This document shows, piece after piece, positions 1 through 8,185 of a stretch of 20,413 bases of DNA. Position 1 is the first letter of the stretch. Every line of letters begins with the position of its first letter. The DNA is from Pavlovales sp. CCMP2436 (taxonomy: Eukaryota; Haptophyta; Pavlovophyceae; Pavlovales). Both the position numbers and the translations under genes were made by a program. The stretch is taken from NCBI GenBank assembly GCA_026770615.1, contig MU631341.1, positions 364,668 to 385,080 on the forward strand, in the 5' to 3' direction. Below the pieces are notes generated by a model that did not search any database, had not been told where the DNA came from, and saw only the letters and a list, made by a program, of their open reading frames with translations.

Positions 1-421
1 GGGATCGTGTTGGAAATTTAATTGGTGTCCTGCTGAAGAAAAAGCAAAAGTTTCGCAGATCTTGGCGGCCCCTGATCGCAGTTAAAGGATCCAGGGCGCC
101 GGATCGTGGTGGATCTCGGTGGAACGTGTTTGGAACTTTAATTGGTGTCCTGCTGCAAGTTTTTCGCAAAAGTTTCGCAGAAGTTTGCAGAAGTTCGCCT
201 CCGCCCCCCCAAGCCGCCCGACCGCCCGCCAAGCCTGCCCCCCCCAGGCCGCTAGGCCGCCCTGCCGCCCGGCCGTCGAAATTCGCATTAGTTTTTGCAG
301 AGGAGGCAGTTAAAGGATCCAGGCCGCCGGATCGTGTTTGGAACTTTAATTGGTGTCCTGCTGCAAGTTTTTCGCAAAAGTTTTGCGGATTTTGGCGGCC
401 CCTGATCGCAGTTAAAGGATC
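1..421. repeat. Left terminal inverted repeat, built of tandem units
   Basis: At least three copies of one unit lie in tandem, at about 1-92, 101-320 and 330-421. Each holds the core tttaattggtgtcctgc, then gcaaaagtttcgcagatc or a close variant, and ends in agttaaaggatcc or a variant of it. The same unit occurs in reverse complement at 15,211-15,630, so the two arrays form inverted ends around the intervening genes. The middle copy is enlarged by a GC-rich, pyrimidine-tract insert at about 195-290. The window starts inside this array, so the true left end and any target-site duplication are not visible. Inverted ends of several hundred bases are typical of Polintons and Polinton-like viruses. 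Confidence 0.85.
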
Positions 422-473
422 ACGTTAACTCCAAATAATAACCAGTCGTGACTATCAGCACCAGGAGAGACTA

Positions 474-1163
474 ATGTCAGATACAGTTGAACGTAACACG
501 CAAGTTGGAAGGGCTCTCGCCAACGCAAACGTGAGCGAAAAAAGAGTCAGCGGGATATATATTATATGGCCTGGTTGGAGCAATGTTCCATTTATGAAAC
601 TAGGCTTAACTACAAATATCTATTCGCGAGCTATGAACGGTTATAGTCACTACATGCCCTTCGCTGACCCCGGTAGGTCCTTTGATCTTATTGGTTACAT
701 GGTCGTGGCGCCTTCACTCGTCCGTGCACGCGAAACCAGTGTGCTCAAACTTGCTAGCAAGCAAAACGGCTGGGAGACCCCTCCTCACGACAAGGAGTGG
801 CGACGTTGGCTCGGGGCATCAGGTGACGTCTACATGGCAATCGCCAAGCTGTTGGCTACCCTACGTACTACCGTCGATGGTCTATGGTATACATTCGAAC
901 GGGGGACAGGAAAAATACTCATGCAAGGTCGCTCGCACATATCACTTGACCAGGCACTTGTGCTACCTCTCATTCCAAACGTACTTACTAGGAGTCTGTG
1001 GGGCCGAAACGTGCGCCAGGCTGGCAAAGTTCAGGTAATCATCGGAAGTGGAGGGGGAGCCACGGTAGCAGGGGCAGATAACAATCGTACAACCAGGCGG
1101 TTTAGAGATGCATTAAGCCCAGAACCGTTATATCAGCTCACTTACCTAGGACGCAATCTATAA
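474..1163 (+). CDS. GIY-YIG-like nuclease domain protein
   Basis: This is an intact 229-residue ORF starting at ATG, the first gene after the left inverted repeat. Near residues 27-46 it has GIYII, then a gap, then MKLGLTTNIYSR, which resembles the GIY ... K-[IL]-G-x-T-x(4-5)-R core of the GIY-YIG superfamily, particularly the T5orf172/MUG113-like branch. Further on, ARETSVLKLA supplies a candidate metal-binding Glu and KEWRRW resembles the following E-W segment. The second tyrosine of the classic motif is not obvious. Family members cut DNA, and GIY-YIG nucleases are known in virophages and Polinton-like viruses. The C-terminal third (Gly-rich, Arg-rich) is unrecognised. The nuclease assignment rests on motif reading only. 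Confidence 0.55.
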   Translation: MSDTVERNTQVGRALANANVSEKRVSGIYIIWPGWSNVPFMKLGLTTNIYSRAMNGYSHYMPFADPGRSFDLIGYMVVAPSLVRARETSVLKLASKQNGWETPPHDKEWRRWLGASGDVYMAIAKLLATLRTTVDGLWYTFERGTGKILMQGRSHISLDQALVLPLIPNVLTRSLWGRNVRQAGKVQVIIGSGGGATVAGADNNRTTRRFRDALSPEPLYQLTYLGRNL

Positions 1164-1193
1164 TGCTTTCTGTTGAGAACTGACCGGACCTGG

Positions 1194-1418
1194 ATGTACT
1201 TGGTTGGACCTGGTTTGCTCGGTCGCGCTTTTTGGACTGGATTATTTTCTGACGCAATAACAGCAATGGTTCTTCGTCGCCATGAAATGAAAATCAGACC
1301 CCGCCTTGGATGCGAAAGCTTAGATGTCGACTACGACGACGACGGCAAAGTAAAAAAAGTCTCATGTAAATGCTGCAACGATGACAAAACAATGATGCAG
1401 ATGAACCACCGGAAATGA
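1194..1418 (+). CDS. Small hypothetical protein with Cys-rich C-terminus
   Basis: This is an ORF of 74 codons from the first ATG (a TTG at 1173 would add seven residues), 30 bases after the GIY-YIG-like gene. The N-terminal half is hydrophobic and the C-terminal half is charged, with VDYDDDGKVKKV followed by SCKCC. No family is recognised. The close spacing and same strand make a small accessory gene plausible, but chance ORFs of this length are common. Confidence 0.3.
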   Translation: MYLVGPGLLGRAFWTGLFSDAITAMVLRRHEMKIRPRLGCESLDVDYDDDGKVKKVSCKCCNDDKTMMQMNHRK

Positions 1419-1428
1419 CGCGGAGGAA

Positions 1429-1905
1429 ATGTCTCGGTCTCCACATTATGTTGCCTGTGTTATCGAGAGCAAAACCGCATCCGCGCAGCTCGCTATCGCA
1501 TCGCGCATGACGACAAAATTGAAATATGCACTGCGTTTACAATGCTCGATAATGCCTCGATCCGGTAAATCCCAAACTCATCGAATCCCAAGAATCCCAA
1601 GAATCCCTCGATTGCCCCCAATCTCTAAAATCCTCGATTTGATCAAAAAATCCTCGATCTTAAAAACTGGTAGAGCGTTCTTTGAGCCAAATAAAAATTT
1701 CAGCTATGGTCATAGAAGTTTATCCGTATGGATAGCCCAATCTCAAACGCTAAAGCCGGTCGCCTCATTGCCAACGCCCGTGCCCGTATGGGAGAGCGCC
1801 GGCCAAGGATTAACGTCACTGGTGCCCCGTATTTTCGCGCCATCTCACAAGTCTCAACCCAAGTCCCTCGCCAGGTCCCTCGCCAAGTCCAGCGCGTGGC
1901 TTTAA
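1429..1905 (+). CDS. Doubtful ORF overlapping the start of the next gene
   Basis: A 158-codon ORF begins at ATG eight bases after the previous stop. Its first part includes a short tandem coding repeat (RIPRIPRIPR) made by repeated aatcccaag-type units at about 1583-1610. From 1728 on it overlaps, in another frame, the start of the 350-residue ORF, which looks the more protein-like of the two there. It may be a short gene, chance coding, or an N-terminal piece of the downstream gene separated by a one-base loss near 1710-1728. No function can be given. Confidence 0.2.
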   Translation: MSRSPHYVACVIESKTASAQLAIASRMTTKLKYALRLQCSIMPRSGKSQTHRIPRIPRIPRLPPISKILDLIKKSSILKTGRAFFEPNKNFSYGHRSLSVWIAQSQTLKPVASLPTPVPVWESAGQGLTSLVPRIFAPSHKSQPKSLARSLAKSSAWL

Positions 1906-2780
1906 CTGCTGCTCGGGCTCTAACTGTTGCTCGGGCTCCAACTGTGGCCCGCCCTGTTACGACCATGGTGAATTACCAGCCAAGTGCAATGCGGATTCGC
2001 AGCAACCGGTACAACCTGAGCGCAATTGAAATGAAAAACATTAATGTTCGGATTGGATCTCTGAACGAAATATTCCTCGAGGTGTTTGGAATCGCAGAGG
2101 ATCTTCCAGAAATTCTCGCCAAAAACACGTATTTTGAACCTGGAAACCCGCCAGTAATTAAGCGTCTTCCAAAAAGCGAAAAAGGACTCGAAGTTGCCTT
2201 TTCCCGAATGCTTCGCAGTGCCAAAAGAGATAACATTCGTTTAGCTCGCCTTGGTTTAGTGTCCGTATCTCGCTCTGGTCTTTCGGGTCGCTCTGGTCTT
2301 TCGGGTCGCTCTGGCTCTGGCTCAGGTCAGCGCAGGATCCCGAGTGTGTTTTTCGGAAGCACTTCTGCTGCAGATTTTAGCGAAAGAGGTATACACCTTG
2401 ACCACCAAGGCTGTTTCCGGTACATTGCAACACACACATTCTGGAATGTACCCTCTATTCAAGAAACGCAAATACCTTCGCTTACAAGCGGAATCACCTA
2501 CGACGTTCTTGTGAATGGATTGCAAACACGTAGCGATGGCACAGTTGAAACAGTATTCACCAGAAAAAGTCGTGTAACTCTTAATTCGCCCAAGGACCTT
2601 GAGGATGCGATGTATTTCAGGCTCACCCAAATACGTCTTAATCCATATGTCTTCAAGAACAGGGGTAACGTAGACAATTTTAGAGTAATGTTTTGTGAGT
2701 ATGACAGCTCACTTTCTTTTACCGAAGTTACAGACGTATCTGGCGGCGGCGGCGGCGGTGGCGGCTCTGGTGATTTTTAA
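1728..2780 (+). CDS. Unknown protein with Ser/Gly-rich linkers, upstream of the replication gene
   Basis: A 350-residue ORF with ATG start. The N-terminal part is basic, with short coded repeats (PRQVPRQVQR; two ALTVARAPTVAR-like units). Residues about 95-180 form a globular-looking segment. A tandem linker, SGLSGRSGLSGRSGSGSG, follows at about residues 184-201, then a second globular segment, then a poly-Gly run encoded by GGC repeats at 2743-2766. No family is recognised. It ends at TAA directly after a T5 run (2774-2778). The adjoining frame stays open from there into the 2774-3391 ORF, so a one-base loss in this run may have split one longer protein. Position suggests a replication role, but that is inference. 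Confidence 0.5.
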   Translation: MDSPISNAKAGRLIANARARMGERRPRINVTGAPYFRAISQVSTQVPRQVPRQVQRVALTAARALTVARAPTVARPVTTMVNYQPSAMRIRSNRYNLSAIEMKNINVRIGSLNEIFLEVFGIAEDLPEILAKNTYFEPGNPPVIKRLPKSEKGLEVAFSRMLRSAKRDNIRLARLGLVSVSRSGLSGRSGLSGRSGSGSGQRRIPSVFFGSTSAADFSERGIHLDHQGCFRYIATHTFWNVPSIQETQIPSLTSGITYDVLVNGLQTRSDGTVETVFTRKSRVTLNSPKDLEDAMYFRLTQIRLNPYVFKNRGNVDNFRVMFCEYDSSLSFTEVTDVSGGGGGGGGSGDF

Positions 2781-3391
2781 TTGCAGACGCTCCTACGGTC
2801 AATTGTATTATAAATCCATTTATCGAAAGATTAATCGAAATCAAAAACACAGCTCAGGATATATTGGATATCACGCCAGTTGCATCGAGGGGGCGCCCCA
2901 AAAAGAGTGAAATAAAGGATAAAGAATTGATAGCAGAGCATAACGAAACACGCAAAAGGCACAGCAGAGAACTCAAAAATGCAGAGACTAGAATTAAACG
3001 CCTTCAGGAAATAAATGAAAACGTTTTTGCAGCTGGTGGGATTAAGCATAAAGACATCGAAACAATGAAGGATATAGTGACTGCTTCTGGAGCAAATTCG
3101 CTCACCATAATTTCACCTTTGCGTAGAGGTAATGGCTCGTTTATACACATAGACAATCCGTCTCCTGTACGAGTTCACGGTGTTCCTAAAACACCTGTGG
3201 TAATGCTGCTTTGCTCCCCAACACACGTAGAGTCATTTAGTGGCGCAGTAAAAAATAGTGCCTGGTGCATTTCATCTTCAGAGTCGATAAAACTTAGCGT
3301 CGAAGAAATGACAGCCAAATACGAAGAACTAAAGGACACCGAGCAGCTTATAATTTATCCATCTGGTTCCTACGACTGCCCCCAAAAATAA
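2774..3391 (+). pseudogene. Unknown coiled-coil-containing segment, probably part of a split gene
   Basis: The frame is open from 2774 to a TAA at 3389-3391, but no ATG occurs before 3067. This suggests it is a continuation of the preceding ORF rather than an independent gene. The first 80 or so residues are highly charged, with a likely helical or coiled-coil stretch around HSRELKNAETRIKRLQEI. The rest looks globular, with no recognised motif. Six bases after its last sense codon comes the helicase ORF, whose own frame is open upstream of its ATG across a C5A5 run (3379-3388). A second one-base loss there could make 1728-6555 one very long replication protein. That three-way fusion is inference. 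Confidence 0.45.
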
Positions 3392-3396
3392 TTTGC

Positions 3397-6300
3397 ATGG
3401 ACGGTACACATTACGTGTTAGAAACGCTTTATAGTATTTGGAGCAGAGATGTGTGGAGGCCCCAAATAACGAACGCTACTATGAATTCAGATAATGTAGG
3501 CATGGCGGTGTTTAGCGCTGCTATCAAATCTGGTCTATTAACCGCAAGGTGCAAGTTTCCATTGTACTTTGAATTTACGAAAAACTTGAAGGACCAGAAA
3601 GTGGACAGGCATCAAAACAGATTTGTTGATGATCGAATCTTAAATATTGACCAGTCAAAGGCATACACGCGGGTTTTTAATCCGTGCGTGAATGATCTTC
3701 TCGGAACACCAGGGAAATGCATTGGCAAAATTCAGGAATCATTTTTGCTATCGTCTCATGAAGAAATGATTGGCATGCTCGAGCAAAAAGGGATAGAGGG
3801 AATTTTAATTATAGACAAAGAGAGCGTTGATTTTGATAGTGTCAGCATCGAAAAAATAAAGCAACACGTGTTGCTCATAAACAGTAATATTAACGTTTTG
3901 TATATCACGGTTGAAAAAGTAAGAGAAGTGCTTATGCACATATACACTACTAAGATAGCAGTACAAGATGTAGAAAGGTTTGATTTTTGCTTGAATACGC
4001 TTTTGTCACCATCGTCTCCATCTGTACCAAATGTTTTAACCTTCGTGGAAGCCCGTTTTTGGTTGATGTGCGGTGTCAAATTTACAGGTATTGCGGCAAT
4101 GGTGTCTTACGATTCCATAGAAGTAAAGTGGAATGAAGCCAGTCATGTGAAGGAAAATGGCATTAGGCATTTCGCTAAGGCTGTAGGCGCAGGTATGCGA
4201 GCAAGCACCACAGAATATTTCCAAATAACCGGCACAATCGAAAAAGCCTACGATTTTGCTGAACTTTTACGAGATGATCCTGAAAACCTTGACACATCCA
4301 GGGTAAAGATAAGAATGATTAGCAGTTCTTGCATTGAAATAGAGCACCCCGTAAATGGAGTGAACACAACTGCTCACGTATCCGGGTACGTTACAGCCTG
4401 CCAGCGCATTCAAGCAGTAATTCAATCATTTTTAATTCCAAATGCATTAGAGCTAGTAAACGACGGTGTGTACTGCATTCGCGAAGAGGGGCTTGACTAT
4501 GAAAGCTTGTTAATGCCACAATTTCTGATAAAAGATTGCGGTTATATCCCAAACAGCCCGTGCGGACCAAGCATCTGTGGCTTAAGGGTAAAGGTAGATG
4601 CATTAAGCACAAACCCTCAAACGCTGACTTTTGAAACAACAGACGAATTAAAGACTCTGTTCAAACTTCGCAATTATAAACTCCTTGGACCACTTGAGGC
4701 CGTGTCGGGAAAGCCCACCATCATGACTGGCGCGGCGGGTTCGGGGAAGACGACTCTCCTGGCCATGGAAGTTACTCAGATGAGCATGCCGGATTGCGTG
4801 TTTGTTTCGCCAACTCACCTGTTCCGAAAAGACGCGGTACAGAAGGGGTCTAAGCAAACGATGTGCCATGCTCGACTTCTTGGAGAAACACGGTTGATCA
4901 CAGAGGGAACATCCCGAAATCTAGCAAGATACCCACCCGCCAACATTATCGTTGATGAGTCAACAATGCTTACCCAGATAGGCCGTGTAAAATTTGAAGC
5001 ACTTGCGGCCTCTATGGGATCAAGACTGTTTTTCATGGGCGACTATTGCGATATAACCGACACGCCGATGCAATGCCCGCCAATAAACAGTGCCAGCATG
5101 AACATTGAAAATCTCAGAAGAGTGCATATCCCTGGAGTAAGGCGAACTACCGACACTGATTTAATGGATCTGCAAAACAGTTTGCGCCGTATAATTACTG
5201 GGTCTGCGGGTGGCATTTACGTGCTTGGTGGATGTGCGGAGAACGCAATTATTGCGGCTCGCAGGTTTGTAGAAGAAGCAGTTCCAGAAGACAGACATCT
5301 TTCTATTTACGGTGTATGCGAAATATTCAAGGACGGAGACGTTGTCCTAGCATCAACTCGTGTATGCCCTCATTGCGGTCAGAGTTCATGCGAGAAATGC
5401 ACCTGTGTAAACGCAACGTGTCTGGATGATGTCAATTTTAAAAGTAACAGTGTAAAAGAAAATACATTTCGAAAAATACGCTCGAGGATGGTACGGTGAA
5501 TCTTTGGCCATTAAGTGCATACACATCGGTTGCCCTGACTTACGCCCGTGAAATGAGGCCCGAAAAAGGAAACGTTGAGTGGAAATGCTTAAAATCAATC
5601 AAGGGGACTGGACTTGTAAACGGGTCAAGATTCACAGCGGACATCACAAATCCGGTGTACAATGGTAAAAATATGACGGAATTAATCGGAGACAGCATCA
5701 CTGTTGGATACGGCCCTGATGCGTCTCTCAGCCTAGTCCTCTCGGCGCTAGCTGGAGGCAGCACTCGCTCCGCGCGAGTGGCCAGCAGGGGCAACAATGG
5801 TGAAAGTAACTGCAAAAGACGAAAAGACGACGCCTTAAAGGCTGCATGTTCTATCTTATGGCAGCAGATCCGCTCTGCCGCCCGGACTGGTTCTCTCTCA
5901 CTGATAGTCCAGTCCTGGTGTCCGAGGCCCAGACCAGCTCCGCGCTGTCCGGCGCCTGACAATCACTAATTGCCCTTCTTCGACAATCCACAGTTTCCAG
6001 GGGATTACCTTTGAAAATGAAACTCTGTTTATCGATCTGAGCTATATCTGGGACGTAAAAATGATTTACGTGGGAATAAGTAGAGTGAGACGGCTTGATC
6101 AAATTGCAATTATTAAAAGAGTAAAGCCGCCCATATGCCACGGGGAAGGAGAAAAGCACCGGGAAGAAAAGGCAAATCAGTACCTCGAAGAAGTCATGGA
6201 AAAAAATACTGTCATAGACGAATACCCAGTGGGCGATGGAAGGTACATTGCAGACCTGGCCGTATTCACAGACAAAAAACTCGTAAGGCTGATAGAAGTG

Positions 6301-6555
6301 GTAGTTACAAACCCGCCCAGCAAGGAAAAGATTGCGTACTATGAAGAGCTTGGAATAGAATGCAAAATAGTAACTGTAACAAAGGAGGGAGAATCACCAT
6401 TGAGCTGGATTCCATCATCGTCAACACAACAGACCACACCCAAGCCATCCACAAAGCCATCCACAAAGCCAGCCGTAAAGCCAGCTGCAAAGCAGGCCTC
6501 AAAGCCAGCCGAACAGCCAGCCGCGTCAAAGTTCATGGACCGACGACGACGATGA
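3397..6555 (+). pseudogene. SF1 helicase with C-terminal PD-(D/E)XK-like nuclease domain, frame-disrupted
   Basis: The first 700 codons (3397-5499) carry Walker A GAAGSGKT (residues 445-452), Walker B IIVDES (D520-E521) and motif III MGDYCD (G548-D549). A Cys cluster (C657, C660, C665, C668, C670) may bind zinc. The C-terminal motor half lies downstream in other frames: an unbroken stretch in the -1 frame from about 5460, then the original frame with motif V TIHSFQG (5983-6003) and motif VI YVGISRVRR (6067-6093). It thus resembles the RecD/Pif1-type SF1 group. After motif VI, an EKHREEK helix, ADL (Asp at 6253-6255) and IEVVVT (Glu at 6295-6297) resemble a CoiA-like PD-(D/E)XK fold. A Lys/Pro/Ala-rich repeat tail ends the protein. 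The N-terminal 400 residues are unassigned. It is probably the element's replication motor, but the frames between about 5450 and 5970 are broken. Confidence 0.75.
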
Positions 6556-6572
6556 CGACAATAATTATACAG

Positions 6573-6578
6573 AATAAA
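6573..6578 (+). terminator. Candidate AATAAA polyadenylation signal
   Basis: AATAAA lies 18 bases after the helicase-nuclease TGA stop at 6553-6555, a natural place for a eukaryotic poly(A) signal. AT richness makes chance occurrence possible. Confidence 0.35.
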
Positions 6579-6590
6579 AATGTTTCGTAG

Positions 6591-6905
6591 ATGTATACAA
6601 AAGAAATGTCCCCTCTTAACCAACATTTCCAGTCTTACTTTAATGCAATCACCGATGGACGCGCTTGGTGGTTCGAAAATAGCGATCTGCTAGACTGCTA
6701 CAATTTTGGGGATTTTAAATGGGTCGATGACAAGACGGCCACTGGGTAGTTGGTAGATTCGGAAACTAACAACGATACGTATGGGCTTGCGTACAAGGCA
6801 ACAATGTCGTCCCTTATAATTATAGACGAAAACGACATCACGCAGGGCACTTACGAAACACCTCTTAAGCTTAAACAGTACATGGCTGAACACAAAAACG
6901 TTTAA
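6591..6905 (+). pseudogene. Small unknown protein interrupted by one in-frame TAG
   Basis: From ATG 6591 the frame runs for 104 codons to TAA 6903-6905, with a single interruption at TAG 6747-6749. Codon use and composition look protein-like on both sides: RAWWFENSDLLDCYNFGDF before the stop, and SSLIIIDENDIT after it. No family is recognised. It sits between the helicase gene and the next small gene on the same strand. The TAG may be a nonsense mutation, a sequencing error or a sense codon. Confidence 0.45.
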
Positions 6906-6947
6906 TAAACAGCAATAAAAATAGCATAACAAACAGCAATAAAAATA
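6904..6947 (+). promoter_or_regulatory. AT-rich spacer with repeated AATAAA-containing motif
   Basis: The 16-mer aacagcaataaaaata occurs twice, at 6908-6923 and 6932-6947, between the stop of the 6591 gene and the ATG at 6976. AATAAA is present at 6904, 6914 and 6938. This is a plausible transcript end for the upstream gene and/or promoter for the downstream one. The sequence does not say which. Confidence 0.35.
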
Positions 6948-6975
6948 TTCCACACTGTTAATAAGTTAACAAAAA

Positions 6976-7311
6976 ATGGAAAACTTTTATGCCACAAATG
7001 ACCCTCAGATCCTAGAGACCCAGCCGAACGAGATTACTCGTTTGATAAACCAGATGAAAATAATTGACGTTGATGTGCGCCTAATCAACGTAAAAACCAT
7101 GAGCAACGGCACCATCTTTGGTGGATTTTTACACGACCGGAAACTCTATTTTAAAGTGAATTTTAATTTTATAACAGTGTACAAAAAAGGCTTTATATGC
7201 AGAGAGGACCAGTATAAGCTGCTCATACAAAAAAATACAGACATCATCTTTCCAAAAGACGAGCGTAAGATTATCGACGATGAAGACGACCCGTGCTGCG
7301 TCATTTTCTAA
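6976..7311 (+). CDS. Unknown 111-residue protein ending in a CaaX-like box
   Basis: This is an intact ORF with an ATG in the AT-rich context aacaaaaaatgg. The sequence is rich in Ile, Asn, Asp and Lys, has no predicted membrane segment, and has an acidic stretch (DDEDDP) just before the end. The last residues are CCVIF, so the final four, C-V-I-F, fit the eukaryotic CaaX prenylation consensus, with a second Cys next to it. If real, the protein would be lipid-anchored at host membranes. No family is recognised. It is one of the few unbroken genes in the element. Confidence 0.55.
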   Translation: MENFYATNDPQILETQPNEITRLINQMKIIDVDVRLINVKTMSNGTIFGGFLHDRKLYFKVNFNFITVYKKGFICREDQYKLLIQKNTDIIFPKDERKIIDDEDDPCCVIF

Positions 7312-7356
7312 GCCCACCCGCTTTACTTTAGCTTTATTTTCCAGGTCCATTCCACA

Positions 7357-7632
7357 ATGCTGATCCAGCAACAGCAACATCAGTGCACAACGTACAAGTG
7401 CCAGAAGCGTGATCTTAAGCATACTCGAAAGCTATCAGAGATGTTTGCCCCCTCAATGCTTGCGCCTACGACCACCTCAATGTTTGCGCCCACGATCACC
7501 GGAAGTTTCCTAAGCTGTGCGCCTTTGCAGTATTGTATAAATAACGAATTGGACCCGGAAGAAACCTATTTGCTTGGTCACGCTGGTTCACATATACGAC
7601 CCCTTGGCTTTCAGGACGACGAGCAAGACTAG
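7357..7632 (+). CDS. Doubtful ORF overlapping the 3' end of the lipase-like gene
   Basis: A 91-codon plus-strand ORF with a short internal coded repeat (two MFAP units flanking MLAP, at about residues 29-46). Its last 46 codons are antisense to the lipase-like reading frame, which has clear family motifs. The first part occupies otherwise empty sequence between the 6976 gene and the lipase stop. It may be chance. Confidence 0.15.
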   Translation: MLIQQQQHQCTTYKCQKRDLKHTRKLSEMFAPSMLAPTTTSMFAPTITGSFLSCAPLQYCINNELDPEETYLLGHAGSHIRPLGFQDDEQD

Positions 7633-8116
7633 ACAGCGCCGAGACCGCATCCATTTGGGTCCGCACATCCGTCTGCCTGGTGCCGCTGGGTTGACGCTGG
7701 CCTATGTCGCCCAGCCCCGCCGCCTTGTTGATGGTCACGATTTGCCCGCCAGACCCTGATTGCTCGGCAAAGCGCCCAACCTAGCTGTGTCCGACTGAGT
7801 TTGCCGGCCGACCATACTTTTTCTCAGTTGCAGCCGTGATGCTGCGGGCGAGATTGAGTCTGTCCGTGTTCTTGTGCGCCCCAACCGCGATGAGTGCGTC
7901 GTCAACGAACCAGTCCTTTGCGGTAACTGATCCTCGATGGGCGACGACTGGCTGGCCGCTTCGATCTACAAAGACCATGGTGTTTGGGCGTGAGAGTTCC
8001 TTGTCGAGCGTGTAGCTCATTGATTCGCCGTACGTGGATGCTTGTGCGAGTGGCAGGTACGGTGCCCGGGCTAAGTTGGTGGAGTCTTGCTTGAACTTGT
8101 TGGCTGCGGTGCTCAT
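7496..8116 (-). pseudogene. Class-3-lipase-like alpha/beta hydrolase with in-frame TAG after the nucleophile
   Basis: From ATG 8116 the frame runs 206 codons to TGA 7496-7498, broken once by TAG at 7783-7781. Residues 59-72 (AHRGSVTAKDWFVD) match the R-G-[ST]...DW..D segment of lipase_3-like enzymes. GHS at 109-111 is the nucleophile elbow (G-x-S-x-G), but the residue after Ser is the TAG codon, followed by VGR. D156 in QMDAVS and H200 in AHSLGNF are candidates for the rest of the Ser-Asp-His triad. Family members hydrolyse acyl esters of lipids, and lipase-like genes occur in several Polinton-like and giant viruses. It is the last gene of the minus-strand cluster. Whether an active enzyme can be made depends on the TAG. 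Confidence 0.65.
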
Positions 8117-8131
8117 TGTGGTACGTACCCG

Positions 8132-8185
8132 CTTTTTTTATTTAGATTTTTATTTCAATTTTTATTTCGATTTTTATTTCGATTT
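8132..8185 (-). terminator. Tandem AATAAAA-containing repeats between discoidin and lipase genes
   Basis: Read on the minus strand, the spacer contains four near-copies of a roughly 13-14 base unit, with gaaataaaaatc as the common form, directly after the TAA of the discoidin ORF and before the lipase ATG. Each carries AATAAA. It may end the upstream transcript, start the lipase transcript, or both. Confidence 0.4.

Noticed and set aside
5440..5500. Programmed -1 ribosomal frameshifting in the helicase gene
   Set aside because: I found no X-XXY-YYZ slippery heptamer in the overlap of the two frames. Similar -1 steps occur in many other genes, twice in the capsid gene, which points to decay or sequencing loss.
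5882..5960. A second helicase motif-V-like stretch (LVSEAQTSSALSGA) in the third frame
   Set aside because: It lacks the Gln-Gly of the motif, and a better motif V (TIHSFQG) is just downstream in line with motif VI.
5750..5970. An intron restoring the helicase frame
   Set aside because: GT and AG dinucleotides exist, but no convincing donor and acceptor pair with a good fit to both exon ends could be chosen. The other genes show no introns.
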